64,000 nucleotides of DNA from Malaya genurostris (Eukaryota; Arthropoda; Insecta; Diptera; Culicidae). Under the pieces are notes generated by a model. The model had not been told where the DNA came from, did no database searches, and saw only the letters and a list, made by a program, of their open reading frames with translations. The stretch spans positions 40,029,383 through 40,093,382 of the forward strand of contig NC_080572.1 of the NCBI RefSeq assembly GCF_030247185.1, given 5' to 3'. Below, in pieces: positions 55,225 to 64,000 of the stretch (position 1 is the stretch's first letter; every line of letters starts with the position of its first letter). Both the position numbers and the translations under genes were made by a program.

Positions 55225-55317
55225 ATGGCACCGAAAACCGGTAGAAAGGCAGCCAAAAAGGCCAGCAAGGCCCATTTAAAGCACTTTTCAGTGCTAAAGA
55301 TCATCCTAAAGAACTAG
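55225..55317 (+). pseudogene. Histone H2B gene with internal deletion
   Basis: The ATG opens MAPKTGRKAAKKASKA, an insect H2B N-terminal tail. After about 17 codons the sequence jumps to a histone-type 3' end; the globular fold and C-terminus are absent. The frame continues HLKHFSVLKIILKN to a TAG at 55315-55317, which is downstream of the 3' stem-loop, so a normally processed transcript would lack a stop codon. It is a dead minigene that keeps both transcription start and 3' processing signals. Alternatives: a histone-cluster orphon, or a fragment carried by the surrounding repeat. Confidence 0.75.
55280..55295 (+). terminator. Histone mRNA 3' stem-loop
   Basis: AGCACT-TTTC-AGTGCT forms a perfect 6-bp stem with a UUUC loop, preceded by AAA, the hallmark of replication-dependent histone mRNAs bound by SLBP. 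A purine-rich AAAGA follows five bases later, like a weak downstream element for U7. Confidence 0.75.
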
Positions 55318-55583
55318 TTGAATTTTGTCGTTTTCTTATCATTTTCTGAGCAACTGTTGCCGAAACAAGACACACACGAGAACCATCTCAGACCTCAATA
55401 TTTCCTACCAAAAGATTCATCAAGATGGAACTTAAAATAGTTTGCACCGTCACTAACACATTCAATTACGAACGGCAATGCGAAAGTGGAATTGATTATG
55501 TTGAATACATCATTATACTAGTATGGGATCGTGTGAAAATATGCCATGCGAAACAGGGTTGCCATATATACAGATTAATCTTT

Positions 55584-55848
<265 letters not shown>

Positions 55849-56049
55849 AAATTACTCTTGGATACCGAAGATCGTCGATACATTTCAAACCAGGCCATTG
55901 CCATTGTTTCGTACTGAAATTTCGAGAAGAATCAGATATCTTCGAACTTCATAGCTTCAATAAGAATAAACTACAAATTTGTCGTACCTAGACTCCTATA
56001 TTAGCAAATTAAAAAAAATTGTTTCAACTTGGGAATATATAGTTGTAGA

Positions 56050-56245
56050 ATAGTAGCTGTTTAATTTAACTAATCTGTACTTTAATGTAGGTGCATCGCT
56101 TCAAACTCTATTAGTGAAAATGGGGAAAGCTTGCACAATTCATGCAATCAATCAACTAACTGATATTCGGAAAATTGATGGGAGTGTGCCAGTTTTTTCG
56201 TATTCACGACATGCAGTTATGTCTCTAACCTTACCCACCCGCCTT
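56050..56245 (+). repeat. Spacer-type repeat, right end, copy 2
   Basis: Matches 61725-61915: AGTGAAAATGGGGAAAGCTT, GCACAATTC, TCACGACATGCAGTTATGTC, TTACCCACCCGCC. Confidence 0.7.
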
Positions 56246-56869
56246 TTTTAATTTTTCGACAATAACTATTTGAAAAAAATTGTTTGAAAAAGTTTAGATC
56301 TTCTTAGAAGACAGTCGAGATCAATTTTGGAACAAAAACATAGAATGAAAAGTGGTTTTTTGTGACAAAGTCTACATGCCCAGAAAGTTTCATTCAAATA
56401 TGAGAGAGTGTTTCCATCTGCAAGTACGACTTCGTACGAAATTCGTCAAAAAGAAAAAGGTAACTGTTAAATGTATCGAGAAAAATCTAGGAGGAAGGCC
56501 ATTCAAATTTATAGCTTTTAATTTGTAAAACCATATTCTAGTGTTTACATTGCTGCTTTTCATGGAGAACTGGAAGTTTTGTCATCGTTTGTATGTTAAG
56601 TTTTGTCAATTATTGAGCGGCAAAATAGTTTTAGAAATGAGTTCAATTAAAAATATGGAAATTAGGTACACTCAGTGATAAGGCACTCGCGCCGGGCGCA
56701 ACGTTTCTAGGGGGGCGGAAAACTACTCCTTGGGACCTTTATTTTCTGCTCGCCCAAGTCATCTTTCCGGAGATGGAGTCCAGCATTGTTTTTTTTTGCT
56801 CACTAAACCAACGATGGGGGAGGCAAATCTCTTATTTTGCCTCGGGCGCCAAATTTCCTCGGTACGCCA
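56246..56869. other. No gene recognised
   Basis: A GC-rich patch at 56690-56870 carries GCGCCGGGCGCAACG and GGGCGCC-type motifs, probably another degraded repeat. No coding resemblance. Confidence 0.35.
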
Positions 56870-57010
56870 CTGACAACACACATATACACACGTGGACATT
56901 TGTTCAGCTCATCGAGCTGAATCGATTGGTATATGAGACTCAGGTTTCCTTTTTTTTATAAAGTTTGAGCGAATTCTATATCTTTTTTTTAATTTTAAAA
57001 AAAGATAAAA
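56870..57010 (-). repeat. Repeat family M fragment
   Basis: ACACACATATACACACGTGG, CATCGAGCTGAATCGATTGG and GAGCGAATTCTATATC match 40930-41065. Confidence 0.6.
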
Positions 57011-57604
57011 CAATAATTTGACATTTGATTTGAAAACGGTTGTCTAAATTAGGAATTTGAGAACGTTCCTAAGTAATTCCTACTTTCATTGTGTATAGTT
57101 TTTTTTCTATGTTTAACTTAATGAGATAAAACTATATCGATCAGATGTAATGTTGAGAGCATCTGTTATACTCTGTTGATCGGGTTTTCACTAATAAGCA
57201 GTTTACTGACCGAGTGAAACATTGTTGTTAACCAAAAAATCAGCTCACTTTGATAAAACAATGCGCATCTCCCACGTTGAATTCTCGGTTATTAGATGCA
57301 TAGTTAGTTATCCACTTCAAGTAAAGTGTGAATAATAAGGTATATGCATTACTCAGCTCAGGTATTACAGTGCAATTATTGAATGGTTTGATATGCCGGA
57401 ATGTGAAATAAGCAACACACTTCAAATGCAAAATCTTTTTTCCTCAAATAAAATTGCTTCCGGACGAGAGCTAAATGCAAGGTGGTAACCCTAACTCAGA
57501 AACCACACCAAGGAAGAAATAAAGGAATTACCGGACGACTTTTTGTTTGCTTGCTTCAGTTGTTGAATGTTCGACCAACAATTGATCTGAATCCGAATTT
57601 TCCA
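57011..57604. other. No gene recognised
   Basis: AT-rich; nothing identifiable. Confidence 0.4.
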
Positions 57605-58130
57605 AAAAAAAAAACTACAAGGATCAGCCCCATGGGGTTGTTCGAGCCATTGATGTGGAACAAGGCAACCAAAATTTCTAATGATCTATAATCAAAAAGT
57701 TCAATCAATCGTCACATTTTTGAATCCGCAATTGCACGAAAGCCTGCTTAGATTGATCTTGATTAGGAACCAACACCGAAAATCGTTTGTCAGAGCGATG
57801 CTTCCCAACTGATAGATCGATTAATCCTTCAAAACCATCGTATCCGTAAGGGAAATCCAGTAAACCAGCATAGTGTCTTAGATTTTTAGTAGAAAAAATA
57901 GGACACTGCTCGCTATTAATCAAAGTTTTAATCATATATATAATTGAAAATACGTGGTTTGATACATTCAAATCGAAACTTAGAAATATTTCCAATCAAA
58001 TGATGAAATAATATTAATAATTGATACAAAATAGACTGAGCTGTAAGTGTTTAAAACCTGACTACATTTCTACGTGTATTTTTCCTTGAGTTTCTAATTT
58101 GCACCCCTATATAGAAAATAAAGATAAAAA
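57605..58130 (-). repeat. Unknown repeat family F, compact copy 2
   Basis: About 525 bp, minus strand, from CTATATAGGGGTGCAAATTA to the end block GGCTGATCCTTGTAGTTTTT. It contains a 96-codon frame (57705-57995) with LDFPYGYDGFEGLIDLSVGK and RFSVLVPNQDQSKQAFVQLR. Part of the peptide resembles one in copy 1 (39.6 kb). Not recognised; may be non-coding repeat with chance frame, or a fragment of a captured exon. Confidence 0.6.
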
Positions 58131-58204
58131 ATTACAATTTTCTGGTGCAGATTTCCACCATGAAAAATATCAATATATACAAATGATACGGATTCTATAA
58201 CTGT

Positions 58205-58245
58205 TGTTGGAGTCGAAGATGAGACGTAAAAATAAAAAAAAAGAA
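58205..58245 (+). repeat. Trace of a hammerhead element
   Basis: GAGTCGAAGATGAGACGTAAAAATAA resembles GAGTCAAAGACGAAACGTAAAAATAA from the 3' part of the 35-kb element, given here only in outline. The CUGAUGA part is not preserved. Confidence 0.4.
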
Positions 58246-59814
58246 TAATTTTGAACAGTTTGTCTGTACTGTGGAATCGTTAATGACAGCTTTTGAAATA
58301 GAGCGGATCACGGACTAGAGGGCGGGAAAAATTGCACTTAAACTATTAATTTCGAATGACTCCGTTATATATGCAGATGGTAAGTCAAAACTCCTATTTC
58401 TCTACATGTTTGTAAGTTTGGACCCTGGGCTGGCGATAATGCTGGCATCTCGTTAAGAATAAAGTCCAAAATTCAGTTCGAAGCAGGTCAAATGTGCGAC
58501 AGAGAGCGCTTTTTATTCGTGTCCATATCCGAACCAACCAGATCTACGACATATATGAAATACTACCGATCACTTCGGTAGAGTTTAAAAAAGTTTTTTA
58601 ATGATACTTTTAGATCGAAACCAGACAGCCATTCACCCTTTCAGTAGTAAAAAGGAATGACGTTTTCAGTTCGTCTGTAGAAGAATGGTTGGCCGAACGA
58701 CGACGACCCCTTTCGAGTGAAACCGTAGATCAGTGAACGGCAAAGTAAAACCACTTTTTCGGATACGAAAAACACGCAGGCAGCAACCGGTTTCCACAGT
58801 GAAAACTTTCACCATTTGGAAGAAAGTTAAATTTCTCATTTGTCATGGGGCGGCTTTGATTGTACAATCGGTTTCCATTGGAAAATTTTCGAAGTCTGCG
58901 ACATCAGCGCGTCTGCTTTCCCTTGTTGCGTACAGTGAGGAAAATCAATAAAAGTAAAATTGACTCTCGTACATCAGACATTTTCCGCCCTTTGCCAGTT
59001 TTATTCCTAGACGTTGAAACAGATTGCTAGCCAGAGTTCCCGTTGTCGCACAATTCTTCTCACAAACCATCGGTGAGGAATTGAAAATTTGGCGAAGCAA
59101 TCAGTATTTAATGTCCCCTAAGCTCATAAAATTTAGCTTCGCTTTTCGTTTCCTCCACGCTTTGGTGAACCTACGAGAGAATCCTATATATCCTAACCTA
59201 CGAGAGAATTGCTGGGTAACATCCACGTGCCATTTGAAATGATTGAATATTTAATTGAGATCTGGAACTGTACTTTCCTTTATACAGTTCAAACAACACT
59301 AGCTAGTGAATCGAAATTATTAAAACCGTTAAATCATGCTCAAATTTGAATTTCATTAAAGGATATCTCCAGTGTATTATCTTTGATTAAATTGCTTTAC
59401 GAAAAATTCGCCTATTTCGAACATCCTACATCTCAACATGAGCCCTTATATTCCACGAAGATACGAACACAGCACAGAAGCTAATCCTACTAGATTGATA
59501 CTAGAAACAACAATTTTGAATATTAAATGGAAAACCATCATCGCAAAAAATGCGTGCCCTTCCACTGTCGTACGTCACAGACCTGATTTATGGGTCAGGG
59601 CTGCGCAACAATGGGACGAAATAAAAAATAAAAAAAGCTCTCTCAGCGTGTCTTTGTCGAAGCTTGCGACCGCGTGAAATAGGCTGATTTTTCACGCCAG
59701 ACAGAAGCATGGAATCAGTTACCGCTTGTGGGGTGTAATCAAATTAACGAAATCCCACCCGAACACCTACAACTTTTTATGTTACCTATGGTTGCGAGTG
59801 TCATGGTTTAGTTT
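58246..59814. other. No gene recognised
   Basis: Mixed composition, low repeat content, open frames of 60-80 codons without resemblance to known families. Confidence 0.4.
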
Positions 59815-60718
59815 AGGGGTTTTGTTTTCATGTGGAACACATCTTTGTCTTCCATGTAGAGGTGCAAATTAGAAATACATGCAAGTAAGCGCATTGATTA
59901 GTGGCCAGGTTTTGAACACTTACAGTTCAGCCAATTTCGTTTCGATTAGTAATATTCTATCCATGGAAATTGTTTTACCAATTAAACTACCCTGCATATG
60001 AAAAAACATAAAGAGAAAGTCCATTTGGCTAGGCGAAACTAAGCATGTTTCGCTGTACTTAGTCACCACGGTATTCTTTTACAGTCCCGTATCGACACAC
60101 ACTTGTGGAGATCATTAAAAAGATGGATGAAACTATCGTGTGTTCCCCGTAGATAGCAATATAGATAAAAACAAAGGTCTCGAATCAGTAAACAGCGGAA
60201 GAAGTTTCGACCCTAACGACGACGCACGCTCCTGCAAAGGACAATTGTTTGATGACGCCTAATCTTAAGCGTTGTTCCATGGAGACGACGCGCAAACGCC
60301 ACGACGCTTTCAATCTCATAGAAAAAATTCGCTTGACTTCGAAAGTTTGCATAAAAACCGCATAACTTTGAAATTTCGCTTAAAAAAGCCGCAATAATAG
60401 GGACATGGTAAGACGCAAAACGACGAAAACATGCCTAAAAATCTCCGTAACTTTTAAAATTCGCTTAAAAATGTCGCATAGGAACCGAGATCACAAACTG
60501 TACAGGATTGCGCAAAGTGATCTGACACATTTTGTTCTCAGGTTACACTGGAGCCAAACAAGGAAGGAAGAAACCGAACACGGCATCCGAAAGTGCAATC
60601 GTGTATTCAAAACCATGGCGATTGATTGAGCTGCTTGATTGAAAATATCGATCATTAGAAATTTTGGTTGCCTTGTTCCAAATCAATAGCTCGAACAACC
60701 CCATAGGGCTGTTCCTTG
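59815..60718 (+). repeat. Unknown repeat family F, copy 3, interrupted by a DD41D mariner
   Basis: Starts CATGTGGAACACATCTTTGT and GAGGTGCAAATTAGAAA, with unrelated sequence in the middle, and ends CCCCATAGGGCTGTTCCTTG-TA. Copies 1 and 2 continue CCTTGTAGTTTTTTTT, and here GTTTTTTAACG resumes at 61651, so the mariner sits at that TA. Confidence 0.65.
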
Positions 60719-60720
60719 TA

Positions 60721-61648
60721 AAAGGTGATTTTTTTGAGGTTAGGATTTTCATGCATTAGTATTTGCTCAGATTTTTTGAGGTTATGATTTTCATGCATTA
60801 TTATTTGCTCAGTATGCTCTGACATTTCATCATGAATAGACTTACTAACGAGCAACGCTTGCAAATCAGTGAATGGGCCCTAGAAAAGTTGGCAGAAAAT
60901 CCGCTTTTTTATCGACAAATTTTGTTCAGCGATGAGGCTCATTTCTGGTTGAATGGCTACGTAAATAAGCAAAATTGCCGCATTTGGAGTGAAGAGCAAC
61001 CAGAAGCCGTTCAAGAACTGCCCATGCATCCCGAAAAATGCACTGTTTGGTGTGGTTTGTACGCTGGTGGAATCATTGGACCGTATTTTTTCAAAGATGC
61101 TGTTGGACGCAACGTTACAGTGAATGGCGATCGCTATCGTTCGATGCTAACAAACTTTTTGTTGCCAAAAATGGAAGAACTGAACTTGGTTGACATGTGG
61201 TTTCAACAAGATGGCGCTACATGCCACACAGCTCGCGATTCTATGGCCATTTTGAGGGAAAACTTCGGAGAACAATTCATCTCAAGAAATGGACCGGTAA
61301 GTTGGCCACCAAGATCATGCGATTTGACGCCTTTAGACTATTTTTTGTGGGGCTACGTCAAGTCTAAAGTCTACAGAAATAAGCCAGTAACTATTCCAGC
61401 TTTGGAAGACAACATTTCCGAAGAAATTCGGGCTATCCGGCCGAAATGCTCGAAAAAGTTGCCCAAAATTGGACTTTCCGAATGGACCACCTAAGATGCA
61501 GCCGCGGTCAACATTTAAATGAAATTATCTACAAAAAGTAAATGTCATGTATCAATCTAACGTTTAAAATAAAGAACCGATGAGATTTTGCAAATTTTAT
61601 GCGTTTTATTGTTTAAAAAAGTTCTCAAGCTCTTAAAAAATCACCCTG
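60721..61648 (+). mobile_element. DD41D mariner (rosa-like), deletion derivative
   Basis: TA duplications at 60719-60720 and 61649-61650 flank ends AAAGGTGATTTTTT and (inverted right) CAGGGTGATTTTTT. Length 928 bp, shorter than autonomous relatives. Near the left end a ~40-bp segment (TTTTTTGAGGTTA-GATTTTC to TTTGCTCAG) is directly repeated. Related family F copies give the empty site. Confidence 0.85.
60832..61494 (+). pseudogene. DD41D transposase lacking its DNA-binding domain
   Basis: The frame starts MNRLTNEQRLQI, a typical N-terminus, then joins directly at about residue 13 to SEWALEKLAENPLFYRQILF of the catalytic domain. The helix-turn-helix region (roughly 130 residues in relatives) is missing in frame. 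Catalytic Asp residues are in FSDEAHFWLNG, WFQQDGATCH and DLTPLDYFLWG, with 41 residues between the last two, hence DD41D. Near residue 203 (~61437) a one-base change shifts the frame; the original frame continues EMLEKVAQNWTFRMDHL downstream. The copy is inactive. Confidence 0.85.
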
Positions 61649-61724
61649 TAGTTTTTTAACGTGTATGTCTTATTATAAAGAATTATACAACTTATTTCGT
61701 AATTTTCAATTCTATGTCAGAATG

Positions 61725-61915
61725 CTTGATGTAACTAATCCGTACCTTAGTGTAGGTTTATCGTTCCAAATTCTAGTAGTGAAAAAGGGGAAAGCTTGCA
61801 CAATTCGTATAATCGACTAACTAACTGATATTTGGAAGTGCGAAGGAAGCGTGTCTGTTTTATTCGTCTTCACGTCATCCAGTTATGTTTTTGACATTAC
61901 CCACCCGCTTCTAAA
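61725..61915 (+). repeat. Spacer-type repeat, right end, copy 3
   Basis: GTGAAAAAGGGGAAAGCTTG, ATCGACTAACTAACTGATAT and TTTTTGACATTACCCACCCG match 56050-56245. No left part or histone sequence is present nearby. Confidence 0.65.
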
Positions 61916-62744
61916 CTTGCATTCGTCGAGTTTCGGGTATTTCTCTTGTCACCAACACCACCAATAACCGAAGAGATGGTCCCGATATTTTCGATAGGTT
62001 TTGCATCGATAGATTGGGAGTGTCAGGTAATGGAAGCGATGTCATTTTCCTCTTTTCGGGCTCTACAGAGAAGGCTTCGGTGTTTTGGTTTATTGTACTT
62101 TTGAATGACACAATTTCTGTTCAATCATATCCTCGACTCATCGGGTTTCGTTTGTAAGCTTACAACTTTAATCGGATGATTGAAAGTACAATGCTGTAAG
62201 AAATCCATGATGTTTCTCAACCAGGAAGGCTTCGTTGAGAACCGTGCCGGAAAAGTTACTTCATTGTGGGAAAACTTGTCCGCTCAAACGCGATACTTGT
62301 GATTCTCCATCCCGATTAATCGTTTAGGTTGCACTAAGCAGAGATTTCGAGGTTGTTGAAACTTTTCAAATACGTCGTGTTGTAGCTGACGTCAATTTCA
62401 TTTCTGACAAATTTAACCGTGCTGGACGCAGAGTCCGCTTTTTTTTAATATCAGCGGTATCTTTTAGTCGATTTTTCCAGCAAATTCATGTGCCTGGTAA
62501 AACGTAGCTTTCCTTTCCCCCAGGAATACAATTGTACTGTTCTGTTTGGGTGAGATTTGGCTTTTGGCTATTACTGATAATGAAGAAATCAGAAAATCAT
62601 AGATCGCTTCGTTGCTGTGTAAATACTAATCGTCACAGAGTACAGACATCCAAGCTGGTACAAACTTTTTCAATAAAACTGTGTAAAGCATGCAAGTTGA
62701 AAACTGCACGGAAAGACCGAAATCAGCATTTTGTCGAAAAAATT
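61916..62744. other. No gene recognised
   Basis: No repeat family or frame with recognised resemblance. Confidence 0.4.
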
Positions 62745-64000
62745 AGTTGATTTTCTGATTTTAGTTAGTTATTTTTTGAGACAACTAAAAAAATCTTACT
62801 TTTGCTAATTCTAATTTTTTAATTCTCATTCACTTAATAATAAAAAATATTTGTGGAAATGGCAGTTTTTTAAGTTGAATTCACCAATTCAATGTGCTGT
62901 CATTTCTTAGCTAAGGCACACTTCATTTCCATTCAACTAATTTTTTGTTGAATTAGAGAAATAAAACGTTGTTTTCAACCAACATGAATGGTTGAATTGG
63001 CTTCTACAATTTGCAACTATATGGCGAAAAAAAGTTAACACCGTAATGATTACTAGCCACTATATGGCACACTACTATCGAAAAAAAATTCAGTCGCGGT
63101 TGTCTTTTCTATACTGGCAGGTATGAATACGATGTTGTATTGGAGAAAAAGACATCAACTTCTTTTTCAAAAATTTTCTTCTAAATCGCTGTTTTCTTCA
63201 TTCGATTTCGCGAAATCGACTCTCTCCCTGAAAACTTTGAGCACTCGGAAATCAGCAACCGAATACAAGTAGTTCACCGGACGGCGTAGCCCGGAAGGTT
63301 GGTAGATACAAAAAACATCATTTGACATATACAATTAGAGTGTAACATTCGAAACTCACTTCACTGTTCCGCGTAAAAACATTATTACGCACAATCGCTT
63401 CAAATGCGCACAAATTCTGAATAAATGCACTTTTCACTGAGAGTTTACGTCATTTTTACAAATCGGTTTTGAAATTTATATATGGATATTTCGTAACACA
63501 TGCGAAAAGCATCAAAACAATTTCCTAGCAGTTTCAACAAGACTGTACTTTTTAGCTTTATATTGGTTTGTTTTGCTTTGACACTTCTCGTGAGTTTTTG
63601 GCTAACACACTTGTTAGTAAAACCCATTTCATTTTTGTTTTCTTGGTGCTGCCCTTCAGTAATGATGGTGATAGATAAATAGTAACACATTTTCTGATTT
63701 AAGAACAAAATTAGTTGTCAATAAGAATTTCGTGCTGGATTGAAATATTGCTGGTTTGTGTCCAGGATATTCGCAAACAAAACACATTCTCTAAAAATAA
63801 GAATTTTTTTAGGCAAAGTAAATTCTCACTTTTAGATAATTTATAGTTATTTTGGAAATTTTGTTGTTTAAATCAACTAATTCAAAAACAGTAACACGAA
63901 TTAGGCGCAGAGCTAATTCCGGTCGTTCTCCAACTGAATCCAACTAAAAAAATAGCTATTTCAACAATTATTTTATTATTATTTAGGGAATTGGAATTAA
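62745..64000. repeat. Possible AT-rich MITE-like sequence
   Basis: TTAGTTGATTTTCTGATTTT, AATTCACCAATTC, CATTCAACTAATT and CAACTAATTCAAAAAC-type motifs recur in both orientations at 62745-63000 and 63850-64000. Borders could not be fixed and the window ends inside the second block. Sequence between (63000-63850) shows no gene. Confidence 0.3.

Overview
This window looks like AT-rich, repeat-saturated DNA from a dipteran insect, most likely a culicine (Aedes-like) mosquito. That is an inference from the mix of BEL/Pao, R1/LOA/I-type LINEs, mariner DD34D and DD41D elements, tRNA-derived SINEs, a histone H2B fragment and very dense non-coding repeats. No assembly or species label was available. 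The only convincing host coding sequence is one 161-bp exon for an LDL-receptor class A module (4530-4690, minus strand) with good splice sites. The rest therefore probably lies in introns or flanks of a large gene.

Layout. 1-2100: 3' part of an R1-like LINE on the minus strand, with ~198-bp tandem repeats in its 3' UTR. 3325-4222: dispersed spacer-type repeat, seen again at 54535-56245 and 61725-61915. 5442-8657: decayed pogo/Tigger-like DNA transposon with long inverted ends. 9246-10522: dead mariner. 10.7-17.2 kb: several copies of two unclassified repeat families. 17.7-30.66 kb: a satellite locus (33-34-bp minisatellite and a 117-bp array that reverses orientation) split by an apparently recent BEL/Pao element (19292-30421) with matching LTRs and an uninterrupted polyprotein. 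The 3' LTR of that element is itself split by a 5'-truncated LINE (26084-30160). 30767-31658: deleted mariner. 34.1-41.3 kb: repeat families carrying two precisely delimited insertions, a hammerhead-ribozyme element (35220-35681) and an ORF1-only LINE-like copy (37426-38540). 41-50 kb: relic mariner, LINE 3' end, SINEs, dispersed repeats and a GT microsatellite. 52040-53268: second mariner copy. 53654-54135: second hammerhead element. 54960-55317: internally deleted H2B gene that keeps its promoter and 3' stem-loop. 60721-61648: internally deleted DD41D mariner.

Most notable signal. Two loci share a 262-nt unit bounded by type III hammerhead ribozyme modules: stem I is a closed hairpin, stem II is 3 bp with an AAA loop, and stem III is open. 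One module has all core residues plus a GUC cleavage triplet. The first locus has an 11-bp target-site duplication, and both loci share an inverted-half-plus-unit structure. This resembles retrozyme-type elements that move through self-cleaved RNA. Decayed traces at ~42.4 and ~58.2 kb suggest a multicopy family.

Gene cooperation is limited because most coding regions are independent mobile elements. Insertion order can be read in several places: satellite, then BEL, then LINE; dispersed repeat, then ORF1-only element; dispersed repeat, then hammerhead element; unknown repeat, then DD41D mariner. All domain and family calls are by eye, without database searches.
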